DNA from: Gammaproteobacteria bacterium
Lineage (GTDB): Bacteria; Pseudomonadota; Gammaproteobacteria; Xanthomonadales; Marinicellaceae
NCBI GenBank assembly: GCA_024280395.1
Contig: JAJRQG010000079.1
Span: forward strand, 1 to 58,033
Direction: 5' to 3'
Length of the DNA stretch: 58,033 nt
The notes under the pieces: generated by a model
The model's input: only the letters and a program-made list of their open reading frames with translations
What the model was told of the DNA's origin: nothing
Database searches by the model: none
Part shown: positions 27,376 to 37,167 of the stretch, one piece after another
How positions within the stretch are numbered: the stretch's first letter is position 1
Layout: every line of letters begins with the position of its first letter
Program-made: the position numbers and the translations under genes

Positions 27376-27410
27376 ACAACGAAGACGAACCCTACTGTTC
27401 GTCTTTGTTA
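27376..27410 (-). promoter_or_regulatory. Hairpin in the leader of the hydrolase cluster
   Basis: A 13-bp inverted repeat (AACAAAGACGAAC / GTTCGTCTTCGTT, one mismatch) with a 6-nt loop ends about 8 nt before the ATG of the hydrolase gene. It has no T-run, so it is not a standard terminator. It could mask translation initiation or be the 3' end of the SPFH transcript. Confidence 0.5.
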
Positions 27411-27436
27411 TAGATCAACCATTTTAAGCTACGGTT

Positions 27437-28687
27437 TTATTTTTTTTCTTTAACGGATAAATCCAAAGCCAAATCTTTGGCAGTTTTAATACTCAACATT
27501 TCAATCAGTGCCATAGCTGCATCACCACCGCCACTTTCACTGCCACCCATTTGGATTTCAGGCACCCATTTTTGTTTTTCTATGGCATTGGCAAAATAAC
27601 CCATAACCTTCTGATAAGTAGCAAGTTTTTGTTGTAAAGCCCCATCGGCTTCCATCACCAATCTTTTGTACTCGCCATCGCCTTCACCACGCAAAATTTG
27701 CTCTTGCTTGTATTCGACAGCTGCCAATTTCTTTTGTTCGGCTTCCAATTTATGTTGCCTGGCAACTTCAACACGTTGTTCTGCAGTAATTACGGCTACT
27801 TGTTTGGCTCTATTTGCATCAACAATGGCTTGCTCCTTGAGTACTTCTTTTTCATATTTGGCCATCATGACATTGGCTTTGCCCTGCTCTTCAGCGGTAA
27901 TCGCATCTTGCTTAGCCCGCTCTGCATTGGCTTTAGCTGTAATAATTGCCATAGTAGCTTCACGTTTTGTTGCTATTTGCTGTAATGTTTTGGGTTCAAA
28001 GTCCCAATCTGTAATCTGAAAACCGTTAACATCAATGCCATAATCTACCAAGTCACTGGTTAAATGGATAGGCAAACCATTTGTTCCATAACTAATAACA
28101 GGGATATGTTTAGTTACGGTTTTTCCAGTATTTTCATCCAATGTTGATACAGTTTCTAGTTTTGTTTGAAATTTACCTTGGGAAATTTGTTGACTGGACC
28201 ATTGGGTAAATATGCTTCTCTTTTCGGCATACGCTTCTTCTGAGCTCATCAAACCCGCTGTTAAATTCATGCCTTCTTCAGTCACTGATTTGATTAATTT
28301 TTGGGCAACGCCACGATTCGATCTAAATGCTTTATGTAAATGTAACATAGTAATTTCATCTTCTGGCAATGTAAATCTCGCTTTGCCATAGACTGTACCT
28401 GTTCCACCATCTTGGTAGCGTACTGATATTCCTTGTTGGTCGATAGATGAATCAACTTCAGCTATGGTTTTATCATAATCAAAGGTAATCACATCTTTAT
28501 AGATCTCTGTTGTGCCAAACCATATCGGATATATGCCTGGTGAAAATTTTACATACAATGTGCCAGTTGGAAATTGTACTACCGTCCTATGACCTGCATT
28601 ATTGATACCAAAAGCCATTAATAATGTCGTGGCTATACCAATAATTACAGCCAGAATGACGAATGCTTTAATTTTACCAGTTCCCAT
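27437..28687 (-). CDS. SPFH/Band 7 domain membrane protein
   Basis: A 416-residue protein with one N-terminal membrane span (FVILAVIIGIATTLLMAF), an SPFH/prohibitin-like domain (about 30-250) and a long Ala/Glu/Lys/Gln-rich coiled coil (about 250-350: AKANAERAKQDAITAEEQGKA...), then a Gly/Ser-rich linker. SPFH proteins form membrane-bound oligomeric rings that organise microdomains or bind proteases. It appears monocistronic, flanked by a GNAT gene and by the hydrolase cluster. No NfeD-type partner is adjacent. Specific function unknown. Confidence 0.85.
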   Translation of the reverse strand: MGTGKIKAFVILAVIIGIATTLLMAFGINNAGHRTVVQFPTGTLYVKFSPGIYPIWFGTTEIYKDVITFDYDKTIAEVDSSIDQQGISVRYQDGGTGTVYGKARFTLPEDEITMLHLHKAFRSNRGVAQKLIKSVTEEGMNLTAGLMSSEEAYAEKRSIFTQWSSQQISQGKFQTKLETVSTLDENTGKTVTKHIPVISYGTNGLPIHLTSDLVDYGIDVNGFQITDWDFEPKTLQQIATKREATMAIITAKANAERAKQDAITAEEQGKANVMMAKYEKEVLKEQAIVDANRAKQVAVITAEQRVEVARQHKLEAEQKKLAAVEYKQEQILRGEGDGEYKRLVMEADGALQQKLATYQKVMGYFANAIEKQKWVPEIQMGGSESGGGDAAMALIEMLSIKTAKDLALDLSVKEKK

Positions 28688-28790
28688 TTTATTTTCCCCT
28701 TATTTTATTTTATTGAATTCAATATAAACTCTATTCATAATATAACACCATATGTATGTATTTTCCATCGCTTATTTCTAAGGTCTATTG

Positions 28791-29324
28791 TTAGCAAATA
28801 CTCTCATCAATATTGTATTGATAAAATAGTAGTTCTTCATCAGAATTTGGCAGTTTTATAATTTTGACATAATTAAGTCCTAATTTTTCCAAGAGCCTTT
28901 GAGAAGAAACATTGTCTTTATTTGTTATTGCGTTTATCTGCTTTAATTTAAATGAATTAATCGCCAACTCTTTAACTTTCAAAGCGCCTTCCAATGCATA
29001 TCCGTTGCGTTCATATTTAGGTAAAAACCCAAAGCCTATGTCCACACCTTCAAGTCCTTCTCTATCATACAAACCACAGGTGCCTATTTTAGTGTTATCA
29101 GATTTTCTTATCACAGTATAATTTCCGAACCCCAATCGTTCAAATTGTGGAGTGATTTTTTCAGCTATGTATTTTTTTGCATCTTCAGCTGAGTTCACAT
29201 TTCGATCACCGATATATTTAAGCCATTTGGGAGTATTCAAAAGCTCTAAAATAAACATCGCATCATTTTTATCTGTTGGCTTTAATAACAATCGTTGAGT
29301 TTCGAGGGATTTATAGTGTTTCAT
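28791..29324 (-). CDS. GNAT family N-acetyltransferase
   Basis: A 177-residue RimJ/RimL-like acetyltransferase (Acetyltransf_3 type). It begins with the typical LETQRLLLKPTDKNDA strand. The acetyl-CoA loop region is FGFLPKYERNGYALEGALKV, and NKDNVSSQRLLEKLG is the conserved alpha-4/beta-7 segment. These enzymes acetylate protein N-termini or small amines; the substrate is not evident. It is transcribed divergently from kbl with 68 bp between them. Confidence 0.88.
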   Translation of the reverse strand: MKHYKSLETQRLLLKPTDKNDAMFILELLNTPKWLKYIGDRNVNSAEDAKKYIAEKITPQFERLGFGNYTVIRKSDNTKIGTCGLYDREGLEGVDIGFGFLPKYERNGYALEGALKVKELAINSFKLKQINAITNKDNVSSQRLLEKLGLNYVKIIKLPNSDEELLFYQYNIDESIC

Positions 29325-29392
29325 ATAGAATAGTATAACTTGTCGATAGTTTATTTGTTAAAATACTGAACAATTAAATATAAAATCTATCG

Positions 29393-30577
29393 ATGAATAA
29401 CAAAATAAAACTACAATACCAAACCATTTTAAAAGAAATCAAAGATGCAGGCTTGTACAAAGATGAAAGAATCATCACTAGCCCACAATCTGCACACATT
29501 ACTTTACCCAATGGTAATACGGTCATTAACTTTTGCGCGAATAACTATTTAGGGTTGGCGGATAATCCAGAAATCATTGAAGCGGCCACCAACGCTCTAA
29601 AAACGCACGGTTTTGGTATGGCATCTGTCCGTTTCATCTGTGGCACTCAAGATTTGCATAAGCAATTAGAAAGTAGCATTAGTGAGTTTATGGGTACTGA
29701 AGACACGATTTTGTATTCTTCTTGTTTTGATGCCAATGGTGGTTTGTTTGAGACTATCTTAACCACTGAAGATGCCATAATTAGTGATGAACTAAACCAT
29801 GCTTCTATCATTGATGGTGTGCGCCTGTGTAAAGCCAAAAGGTTTCGCTATAAAAATAGCGACATGCGTAACTTAGAACAACATTTGATTGACTCACAAG
29901 ACTGTGAGAAACGTCTAATTGTCACCGATGGTGTTTTCAGTATGGATGGAACTATCGCAAAACTAGATGAAATTGTTGAACTTGCAGAAAAATACGATGC
30001 GATGATTATGGTTGATGACTCACATGCTACTGGATTTACTGGACCAACTGGCCGAGGTTCTGCCGAGTTATGTGGTGTTCAAGACAAGATTGACATCTTT
30101 ACTTCGACACTGGGTAAAGCCTTGGGAGGTGGCTCTGGTGGTTTTACATCTGGCAAACAAGAAATCATAGATTTATTGCGTCAGCGTTCTCGTCCATATT
30201 TATTTTCAAATACCCTACCGCCTCCTTTAGTTGCAGCAGGAATAAAAGTATTTGAATTGTTATCAAAATCAGATGATTTGCGCATTAAACTCAAAGAAAA
30301 CACATTGTACTTTAGGACCGAAATTGCCAAGCTAGGATTTGACATCAGTGGAGAAAACCATTCGATAGTACCCATTATGCTTTACGATGCCAAATTGGCA
30401 AAAAATATGGCTGATAGATTACTTGAGATGGGGATTTATTGTATTGGTTTTAGTTTTCCTGTTGTACCTAAGGACAAAGCGAGAATCAGATTACAAATCT
30501 CTGCTGCACATTCTAAGGCTGATATTGATAAGGCTTTGGATTGTTTTGCACAAGTTAAAAAAGAGTTTACTGGCTAA
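29393..30577 (+). CDS. kbl: 2-amino-3-ketobutyrate CoA ligase (glycine C-acetyltransferase)
   Basis: A 394-residue PLP enzyme of the alpha-oxoamine synthase family that cleaves 2-amino-3-ketobutyrate with CoA to glycine and acetyl-CoA in threonine catabolism. The PLP lysine lies in [14 protein letters not shown]. The VDDSHATGF motif (PLP-ring Asp and His) and the N-terminal [16 protein letters not shown] are strongly Kbl-like. Length matches E. coli Kbl (398). Its usual partner tdh (threonine dehydrogenase) is not next to it. The 3' end overlaps the convergent GGDEF/EAL gene by four bases. Confidence 0.95.
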   Translation: MNNKIKLQYQTILKEIKDAGLYKDERIITSPQSAHITLPNGNTVINFCANNYLGLADNPEIIEAATNALKTHGFGMASVRFICGTQDLHKQLESSISEFMGTEDTILYSSCFDANGGLFETILTTEDAIISDELNHASIIDGVRLCKAKRFRYKNSDMRNLEQHLIDSQDCEKRLIVTDGVFSMDGTIAKLDEIVELAEKYDAMIMVDDSHATGFTGPTGRGSAELCGVQDKIDIFTSTLGKALGGGSGGFTSGKQEIIDLLRQRSRPYLFSNTLPPPLVAAGIKVFELLSKSDDLRIKLKENTLYFRTEIAKLGFDISGENHSIVPIMLYDAKLAKNMADRLLEMGIYCIGFSFPVVPKDKARIRLQISAAHSKADIDKALDCFAQVKKEFTG

Positions 30578-33147
30578 TTGCTTGTTTTAAAGTATTTTTT
30601 TTCAATATACTCAACTGGACTGGGTTTATCAAAGTAGAAACCTTGGAATTTATGACAACCCATTTTTTTCAATGCGTTTAGTTGTTTCTTGGTCTCTACG
30701 CCTTCTGCAATCACATCAAGGTCTAAATCTCGACTCATACCTATGATAGTTTTAACAATGGTTTTAGTATCATTATCAGTTGTAATATCTTTGATGAAAG
30801 AATAATCTATTTTCAACTTATCGAAAGGCAATTTTTTAAGGTAACTCATGGATGAGTAACCAGTACCAAAATCATCAATCGATAATCTTATGCCTAAATT
30901 CTTTAATTGTGACAGGATATAAATGGTCTTTTCTAATTGTTCAACCATTACAGTCTCTGTAATTTCAAATTCAATCAAATAAGCAGGAATACTGTATTTT
31001 CTAATCAAACGTCCTAAATTATTAATAAATTCTTCATTGCGAAGCTGTAGAACAGACAAATTAATTGTCACAAAAGGAATATCATCGTACTTATTTATCC
31101 AGTCTGATAATTGCTTTAATACTTCTTCAATTACCCAATCACCAATAGCTAGTATCAATCCACATTCTTCTGAAATTGGAATAAAATCATTGGGCTGAAC
31201 ATTTACCCCATTGGGATGCTTCCAACGAATCAATGCTTCTAAGCCAATTAATTTATTGTTATTTCCATTAATCTGCGGTTGATAATCAATAAAAAATTCT
31301 GATTTTTCTATAGCATCGTGTAGTTCCCTGATGATTTTTTGTCTGGTAAATATATTGTTTTCCATAGACCCTTTAAAAATCACAAAATCATTTCTCCCCT
31401 TTGCTTTGGCCTGATACATTGCTATATCAACCCGTTGCATGACTTGTTCATAAGTATTGGCATCTCTTGGTAAAATAACAATGCCAATACTCGCAGATAT
31501 GAATATTGAGTGTTCCTCTAGGTTAAACTTTTGACATGTTGATTCTATGATGTTTTTTGAAACAGTTATTGTATATTTTTCTATTTCATTAATGCTGGCC
31601 TTATCACTTTTTAAGTAAACAATAAACTCATCACCACCAATTCTTGCCAGAATATTATCATTACCAATGATTGATTGAATTCTTTTCGCCACCAAAATCA
31701 ATAATTGATCACCAGCCAAGTGTCCCAAAGAGTCATTAACATTTTTAAAATAATCTAAGTCGATGAATAAAACAGCTCCTTTCTCATCTCCAGAACTAAA
31801 ATCTTTCAAGAGAGTATTTTTTAGCAATAAGCGATTAGGCAACCCTGTTAATTCATCGTGTTCAGCTATATATTTTATCTCATTTTGATAGTTTTGCTTC
31901 TCCGTAATATCCACACCAACTGTTAATATTGATGAAGAACTATCATCTCTTTCAAAAAGTACTTTTGAAATATTAAAAACAAACTCTTTTTGCTGATAAT
32001 TTTTACAGGAGACTTCTTTAAAAACATATCCCTCACTTTTCTCCAACAATTCGGCATCATTTTCAAAAAATGTCTGATATTGAGGAACTTTGTCTAATAA
32101 TTGATAGGTTGTTGTATTAGATGTAATTGTTGTGCCAAAATAATCTGAAGCATAGTTATTTAACAAAACAACACTTCCTTCCGAGTTGACTACATAAATC
32201 ATGTGAGGGACCAAATTAATAATTTGATTTAATTGTTTACTCTGGTTTTTATATTTCTTGATGTGATTTTTTATTTTTTTTCTTAAAGCAGAAACTATTA
32301 ACGATGATACAACAAGTAAACTTACAATAGCGAATAACACATAATATACCCAAACAGGTATTAAATGTCTAGGTGCTCCGCCCATCCATTTTGCCTTGCT
32401 GATTGAATAGGGAGAATTAGAATCGGATTTCCACTTGTACAAATAACTATCAAGAGTATCAAGAGTATCAAGAGTATCAAGCAAATCAGTATTATTGCTT
32501 CTTCGTGAAGCAAAAAGTGCATTTGTTGGTTTATACATGATAGATGTGCGTGAAACTTTATATTTTCTTTCATATGTACTTCCAACAATGCTTCCACTAA
32601 CAACACCATCCACTTCTTTATTTACTAACATTTGAAACCCTGTACCAGGGTCATCAACATAAATAAATTTACAGTCCACACTGAATTTTTTACATTGTTC
32701 CTTAATCCCCTCAGCATGTACATCAGCTTTTACCAATGCAATTTTTTTATGATCATAATCTAAGATATTTTGATACAAGTCGATACTATTTGTATAAACT
32801 TGCCCCCAGCCTGTGACAAAACTCTTACGAGAAAAATTGAAATATTTTGCTCTTTCTGGAGTGTAAGCAATATAAGTCATCAAATCCAGTTGTCCATTTT
32901 TTACTCTATTATAAACATCCGTCCAATTCCCTACATTCCACTCAATTTTCCAATTTTCTAGAATAGCTACTTCTTTTAAAAAATCCACTAACATACCTTC
33001 TGGCAATGCATTTTCTTTAAGAATAATTAAGGGAGGGGCATGAGTTAATCCGATTTTTATTAATTTATTTTGTGCACTAAAATTACTCTGGGCATTCGCA
33101 ATGCCAGAGTTGCAGAAGCAACAAATGATGAAAACAGTCAATTTCAT
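30574..33147 (-). CDS. Membrane sensor with periplasmic SBP domain, PAS, GGDEF and EAL
   Basis: An 857-residue c-di-GMP enzyme. A signal peptide (ending near GIANAQS) leads a periplasmic SBP_bac_3-type binding domain (about 28-255), then one membrane span (about 270-290), a PAS domain (310-415), a GGDEF domain with intact RIGGDEF and an EAL domain with intact [20 protein letters not shown] and AEGVET motifs. Both synthesis and hydrolysis of c-di-GMP are possible, controlled by an amino-acid-like periplasmic ligand. A perfect 9-bp tandem repeat encodes LDTLDTLDT before the membrane span. It is monocistronic and converges on kbl. Confidence 0.93.
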   Translation of the reverse strand: MKLTVFIICCFCNSGIANAQSNFSAQNKLIKIGLTHAPPLIILKENALPEGMLVDFLKEVAILENWKIEWNVGNWTDVYNRVKNGQLDLMTYIAYTPERAKYFNFSRKSFVTGWGQVYTNSIDLYQNILDYDHKKIALVKADVHAEGIKEQCKKFSVDCKFIYVDDPGTGFQMLVNKEVDGVVSGSIVGSTYERKYKVSRTSIMYKPTNALFASRRSNNTDLLDTLDTLDTLDSYLYKWKSDSNSPYSISKAKWMGGAPRHLIPVWVYYVLFAIVSLLVVSSLIVSALRKKIKNHIKKYKNQSKQLNQIINLVPHMIYVVNSEGSVVLLNNYASDYFGTTITSNTTTYQLLDKVPQYQTFFENDAELLEKSEGYVFKEVSCKNYQQKEFVFNISKVLFERDDSSSSILTVGVDITEKQNYQNEIKYIAEHDELTGLPNRLLLKNTLLKDFSSGDEKGAVLFIDLDYFKNVNDSLGHLAGDQLLILVAKRIQSIIGNDNILARIGGDEFIVYLKSDKASINEIEKYTITVSKNIIESTCQKFNLEEHSIFISASIGIVILPRDANTYEQVMQRVDIAMYQAKAKGRNDFVIFKGSMENNIFTRQKIIRELHDAIEKSEFFIDYQPQINGNNNKLIGLEALIRWKHPNGVNVQPNDFIPISEECGLILAIGDWVIEEVLKQLSDWINKYDDIPFVTINLSVLQLRNEEFINNLGRLIRKYSIPAYLIEFEITETVMVEQLEKTIYILSQLKNLGIRLSIDDFGTGYSSMSYLKKLPFDKLKIDYSFIKDITTDNDTKTIVKTIIGMSRDLDLDVIAEGVETKKQLNALKKMGCHKFQGFYFDKPSPVEYIEKKYFKTSN
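32448..32481 (-). repeat. In-frame 9-bp tandem repeat in the GGDEF/EAL sensor
   Basis: The unit tatcaagag occurs three times in a row plus a partial fourth copy. It encodes Leu-Asp-Thr repeats in the juxtamembrane region of the sensor. As the unit is a multiple of three, copy changes alter linker length without breaking the frame. Confidence 0.85.
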
Positions 33148-33230
33148 TTAGTTCAGTGTATTATAATTATTATTCCATGTTCACTTTCTAGGATACACTT
33201 TTCTAATAAAATTATCTAGCTTTCAATTGA

Positions 33231-34199
33231 CTATTTTTTTCTAGCAACCAATGTTGCTCTAAGAGGAAGATCGTAACCCTCAATTGTTTTGCTTAGATTA
33301 TCATTCAAAAATTCTTTTAATGAATGAAACTTCATCCAATCTGTAGTCCTTTGTTCTTCAACCGTTGTATAAGTAACATCAATACACTCTATATCGCCAA
33401 AACCACTTCTTTGTAACATTGTTTTTAACATGTCAACCGAAGGAAGAAACCATACATTGCGCATCTGTGCATAGCGATCTATAGGAATTAAACATTTATC
33501 TTTACCGCCTTTTACAACCAATGTTTCCAACACCAAGTGCCCATTGTTCTTTATGCAATTGGCCAGTTCTTTTAAATGATGGATAGGGGATTTTCTGTGG
33601 TACAAAACACCCATAGAAAACACCACATCAAAGCAGTTTAAGTTTTCAGGCACGTCCTGAATTGATAAAGGCAAGACAGCCATGCCACTTTGAACGTATT
33701 TTTCAATACTCCAAAACTGCATAAGTTGCAATAGTCCAGGGTCAATCCCCATCACCAAGGAAGGTTGCTGTTTAAGCATTCGGAACATATAATACCCATT
33801 TCCACATCCAACATCCAATATTGTTTTATAAGACAAATCTGGCAAGTGTTTTTCGATCCGATTCCATTTCATGAAAGATTGCCATTCAGAATCAATATAA
33901 CTTGAGAAAATATCAAACGGCCCCTTTCTCCAGGGAATTAATGATTGATAACTTTCTCTAATTATTTCTTTTTCGACATTTTTTGCTCTACAAGTTATCG
34001 CATCATCCTCAATGTATTCGGCATTTTCAACTGTTGGCAAATTTTTATAGGCCTGCAACCAATTTGGATAATCTCCTTGGATTGGTTTCAATAATTTGGC
34101 TTTGGTTTTAACAATAAATTGCTGTAAATGGTTCTCATCAAAATTCAAAATTTTGAGCTTTTCCCAAAAAGATTCATAAACTTTCAACATCAGACTCAT
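33231..34199 (-). CDS. cmoB: CmoB, tRNA U34 carboxymethyltransferase
   Basis: A 322-residue enzyme that transfers the carboxymethyl group of carboxy-S-adenosylmethionine to 5-hydroxyuridine-34 of tRNAs, forming cmo5U. The N-terminal helical domain precedes a Rossmann methyltransferase fold with the motif TILDVGCGNGYYMFRM and the signature FSMGVLYHRKSPIHHL. Length equals E. coli CmoB (323). Its ATG abuts the cmoA stop at 34199, so cmoA-cmoB form an operon. Its targets include wobble-uridine tRNAs such as the tRNA-Pro(TGG) and tRNA-Val(TAC) in this window. Confidence 0.97.
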   Translation of the reverse strand: MSLMLKVYESFWEKLKILNFDENHLQQFIVKTKAKLLKPIQGDYPNWLQAYKNLPTVENAEYIEDDAITCRAKNVEKEIIRESYQSLIPWRKGPFDIFSSYIDSEWQSFMKWNRIEKHLPDLSYKTILDVGCGNGYYMFRMLKQQPSLVMGIDPGLLQLMQFWSIEKYVQSGMAVLPLSIQDVPENLNCFDVVFSMGVLYHRKSPIHHLKELANCIKNNGHLVLETLVVKGGKDKCLIPIDRYAQMRNVWFLPSVDMLKTMLQRSGFGDIECIDVTYTTVEEQRTTDWMKFHSLKEFLNDNLSKTIEGYDLPLRATLVARKK

Positions 34200-34954
34200 T
34201 ATTCCTTTATCGCGATGAATGAAGTAAAATTAAAGCATTGAAACCACTTTATTGTGGTCTTGAATCCCACTAATTTCAAACGACTTTCAATTTCAACTAG
34301 AGAATCAGGAACCAACACATTTTTAAGCGCATCTCTTTTTCTCTGAATTTCTTGGTTTGAGTAACCGTTAAGTTTTTTGTAAGCGTGATAGTGTTGAATC
34401 AAAAATTCATCATTACTTTGATCTCCCTTGAATTTTTCTGACAGTATAAACACACCTCCTTTGTTTAGGCCTTGATAAATATTTTCAATAATTTCCAAAC
34501 GTTGTGATTTAGGAATGAATTGTAGGGTGAAATTACTGACAACAACCGATGCATTCTCTATTGTTAATTCACTAATATCTGTGTGTTGAAGTTGAATCCT
34601 GTCACTCAACTGCTTTTGATTAATAATTTCCTGACATTTTTCCAGCATTGGCTTTGAAGTATCTACACCAATGATTTTACAAGATTTATCTTTTGTAACA
34701 CTGGCTGCGGTTACAGCAACGGCTCCAAGAGAACATCCTAAGTCATAGATATTGCTATTGTTTTGTGTATATTGCATGCAATACATAGCAATGGACTTTA
34801 ATATTGATTCATAACCTGGTACTGACCGTTTAATCATATCGGCAAATACATCCGTTACTTGCTGATCAAAGGCAAAAGATTTAACTACTTGAAGTTTTTC
34901 TTCAAAAAGTGTATCTCGGTTATTATCTTTAATAGAGTTATTTTGATTTTTCAT
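34199..34954 (-). CDS. cmoA: CmoA, carboxy-S-adenosyl-L-methionine synthase
   Basis: A 251-residue enzyme that makes carboxy-SAM from SAM and prephenate for CmoB. SAM-binding motifs are IYDLGCSLGAVAVTAA and KIIGVDTSKPMLEKC, and VVSNFTLQFIP is the conserved motif IV region. The frame is open to 35053, but the ATG at 34952-34954 (MKNQNNSIKDNNRDTLFEEK) gives the family's usual length and leaves room for a divergent promoter. It is translationally linked with cmoB. A 52-bp gap separates it from the divergent SDR gene. Confidence 0.96.
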   Translation of the reverse strand: MKNQNNSIKDNNRDTLFEEKLQVVKSFAFDQQVTDVFADMIKRSVPGYESILKSIAMYCMQYTQNNSNIYDLGCSLGAVAVTAASVTKDKSCKIIGVDTSKPMLEKCQEIINQKQLSDRIQLQHTDISELTIENASVVVSNFTLQFIPKSQRLEIIENIYQGLNKGGVFILSEKFKGDQSNDEFLIQHYHAYKKLNGYSNQEIQRKRDALKNVLVPDSLVEIESRLKLVGFKTTIKWFQCFNFTSFIAIKE

Positions 34955-35006
34955 GGTTTGATATTTTATGCAATAACAGTTACTATTGGCACAAAAAAAC
35001 AACAAT

Positions 35007-35801
35007 ATGAAAAGATATGCATTAATCACAGGCGCATCAGCAGGAATAGGCAAAGAATTTGCCCATCAACTGGCACAAAAAGGCTGGAATTTATTACTGG
35101 TTGCACGACGCGAAGAAATCCTTAAAGAGCTCTCAGAACAACTAAAACAAGACTATAAAATTGATGTCAGATACTACAATGCTGATCTAGCAGATACTAC
35201 TCAACCACAAATACTGTATAGATTTTGCCAAGAATCAAACTTAAATATTGCCATGTTAATTAACAATGCTGGTTATGGAGTTCCTGGTGATTTTGAAAAT
35301 AACGATTGGAAAACACACAAAGACAACTTACAGGTCATGCTAAACAGTGTAGTCGAAATTTGTCACTTTTTCTATCCCAACATGATTCAACAAAAATATG
35401 GAAGAATTATTAACGTTGCCTCTTTAGCAGGATTTGCACCACCAACAGCTGGCCACACTTTGTATGGTGGAATTAAATCTTTTGTTGTTAGATTCTCGCA
35501 CAGCCTGCATTTAGAAGGGAAAAAAAAGGGAGTTCACGTCACTGCTTTGTGCCCCGGATTCACCTTTACTGAGTTTCATGACGTTAACGGCACACGACAA
35601 ATGGTGTCCAAACTTCCCAATTTCATGTGGATGAAAAGTAAAAAAGTAGTAAAACAAGGAATAATTGCAGTTGAAAAGAATCAACCTGTTAAAGTTAATG
35701 GTAAAATAAATAGAATAATCGCAGCATTGAGTTCCGCATTACCAAACTGGGTGACTAGAATGTTGTTTGCAGGAAAAACCAATAAGTATAGGAAAAGATG
35801 A
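35007..35801 (+). CDS. Short-chain dehydrogenase/reductase
   Basis: A 264-residue SDR oxidoreductase using NAD(P)H. The cofactor-binding motif is TGASAGIG near residue 8, the NNAGYG motif follows, the catalytic Ser is in VASLAGF, and YGGIK provides the Tyr-x-x-x-Lys pair. The ATG at 35007 is preferred over the TTG at 34986, which opens the frame. The substrate cannot be read from the sequence; the family of similar length includes 3-oxoacyl and DltE-like reductases. Its stop overlaps the next gene's ATG (ATGA), so the two are translationally coupled. Confidence 0.88.
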   Translation: MKRYALITGASAGIGKEFAHQLAQKGWNLLLVARREEILKELSEQLKQDYKIDVRYYNADLADTTQPQILYRFCQESNLNIAMLINNAGYGVPGDFENNDWKTHKDNLQVMLNSVVEICHFFYPNMIQQKYGRIINVASLAGFAPPTAGHTLYGGIKSFVVRFSHSLHLEGKKKGVHVTALCPGFTFTEFHDVNGTRQMVSKLPNFMWMKSKKVVKQGIIAVEKNQPVKVNGKINRIIAALSSALPNWVTRMLFAGKTNKYRKR

Positions 35802-36622
35802 GCTTTTTAGACGAATTAGAAAATCACCAAGATGAGAGTCAACCTGAATCTAACGAGAAAACACCTCGACAGTTATGGGAGGGTTGTTTTAAGTATTTTC
35901 AACATTTCACTTCAATAATTCAGAAGGAAAAGAAAGTATTTCCTTCACAATTCAATTTGACTTTCTTAAACACCACCAATGACTGTAAAATTTGTGGACC
36001 TTATGAGATTAAAAGAACTGCTAATAGTGATGAACTAAGACTAGAAGTTAAAATGTTAAGCAAGCTTAGTCAAAATATAGTTATCAAACGAAAAGATCTC
36101 CGCTCTGCTGAAATATTAAGTCATAAACTATCAAAAGACGGCATTTTGTCTACGGCTAAACTCAATAAAGAGGGAAATAATATTGTTGAAATTAATCCCA
36201 ATATAGTTTCTTTATTCAACATTATTCTAAAACAAAACCATAAATTTTATATAGAATACAAGAACATTTGTTCAAGTACAAAACGAACTATTCTATTACC
36301 AATAGAAAAAATCAACGAAGCATATATGGATGAGTTGGCAAAATATATTTTAGGCCAAAACCCCGATCTTTATACAGAAAAAATTAGCTCACAAGAAATC
36401 ACGAAAATAAGGGCGAAAATTGAAATGGACCAAGTTCGAGTACATCAAAAAGAACTTGAAGTTCAAGCAGAAAGGGATGAACAGGAAAGACTTAAGGAAA
36501 TAGAAAAAGCCAATAGCATAAAAGAAAAATCGAAAAAATATATTGCTGTAAAAAGCCAAGAAGTAAAAAGTAAGTTCTTTAGCAAACTCATTAATTCGCT
36601 AAAAAATAAAAATAGAGATTAA
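35798..36622 (+). CDS. Uncharacterised protein coupled to the SDR gene
   Basis: A 274-residue soluble protein I do not recognise. The N-terminus is acidic (DELENHQDESQPESNEK). A middle globular part contains a CKICGPYEIKR segment, and the C-terminal third (about 205-270) is a highly charged helix rich in Glu/Lys/Gln that looks like a coiled coil with a basic end. The four-base overlap with the SDR gene implies co-expression. It has no signal peptide or membrane span. It could be a structural or scaffold protein; no function is assigned. Confidence 0.7.
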   Translation: MSFLDELENHQDESQPESNEKTPRQLWEGCFKYFQHFTSIIQKEKKVFPSQFNLTFLNTTNDCKICGPYEIKRTANSDELRLEVKMLSKLSQNIVIKRKDLRSAEILSHKLSKDGILSTAKLNKEGNNIVEINPNIVSLFNIILKQNHKFYIEYKNICSSTKRTILLPIEKINEAYMDELAKYILGQNPDLYTEKISSQEITKIRAKIEMDQVRVHQKELEVQAERDEQERLKEIEKANSIKEKSKKYIAVKSQEVKSKFFSKLINSLKNKNRD

Positions 36623-36798
36623 ACCAATAATTTCAACCTGCTATTGATTGATTTGGCAACTTTAATTTTATCTTTAAAAATATCTTTTAGTTCTCTCCTT
36701 CCGTTGTCAGAGATTTGTTCTTTTCCAATATCACAATTACCAATCTTTGCAATTATCTCTTCAATTTCCAGAAGAATATTCTTTAATTCGTTATCCAT
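36619..36798 (-). CDS. Very small helical protein (59 residues)
   Basis: The frame starts MDNELKNILLEIEEIIAKIG and ends SRLKLLV. An AGGAG ribosome site lies ten bases upstream of the ATG, inside the end of the preceding ORF. Heptad-like Leu/Ile spacing predicts an alpha helix or coiled coil. It is convergent with, and overlaps by four bases, the gene at 35798-36622. It shares strand and tight spacing (5 bp) with the next small ORF upstream. No family is recognised. Confidence 0.55.
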   Translation of the reverse strand: MDNELKNILLEIEEIIAKIGNCDIGKEQISDNGRRELKDIFKDKIKVAKSINSRLKLLV

Positions 36799-36803
36799 AG
36801 ATT

Positions 36804-37031
36804 TTATTCTCCTGTTAGTTGATTGATTTTGAACAAAGACTGATTTGCGAGTTTTAATGAACTCAACAAACTCAAATAAATTTCAGAACGGCCTTCATCG
36901 TGTTTAAAAGATATTCTAATTAGGCTTTTTTGCAAAAATCTGATTCTTTTTAATACTTCTAATTTTTGCTTCATTAATTCTAACTTCTTATCATTGTCAT
37001 CATTACTGGTACTGCTTATTAAACTCTTCAT
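36804..37031 (-). CDS. Small helical protein (75 residues)
   Basis: A short protein beginning MKSLISSTSNDDNDKK. Most of it (residues about 14-70) is a predicted helix rich in Leu, Lys and Arg (KKLELMKQKLEVLKRIRFLQKSLIRI). The frame is open to 37055 with an earlier ATG, but MKSLISSTSN seems the more natural start. It forms a two-gene unit with the 59-residue ORF. No family is recognised; a paired structural or regulatory role is only a guess. Confidence 0.5.
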   Translation of the reverse strand: MKSLISSTSNDDNDKKLELMKQKLEVLKRIRFLQKSLIRISFKHDEGRSEIYLSLLSSLKLANQSLFKINQLTGE

Positions 37032-37141
37032 ATTTATATATTTAACCTTTAACATGCTTATTGTAAACTTTTGTGAACTTTATAAAATCGGTATTATTCT
37101 GATATGCGTGTAGGAAATTTCATACATGGTTGAAGCTGTCC

Positions 37142-37150
37142 TGATATAAT
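37142..37150 (+). promoter_or_regulatory. Extended -10 promoter of gpmA
   Basis: The sequence TGATATAAT matches the extended -10 consensus TGnTATAAT perfectly. A start site about 7 bases later would give a roughly 11-nt leader ahead of the gpmA ATG at 37168. No good -35 box is seen, which is usual for extended -10 promoters. Confidence 0.5.
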
Positions 37151-37167
37151 GACGAAGTTTATAATTT

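Noticed and set aside
32448-32481. Phase-variable on/off switch
   Set aside because: The repeat unit is 9 bases, so slippage keeps the frame; on/off switching is not expected.
36644-36826. 60-residue plus-strand frame
   Set aside because: The minus-strand frame at 36619-36798 has a good ribosome site and operon context; this one has neither.
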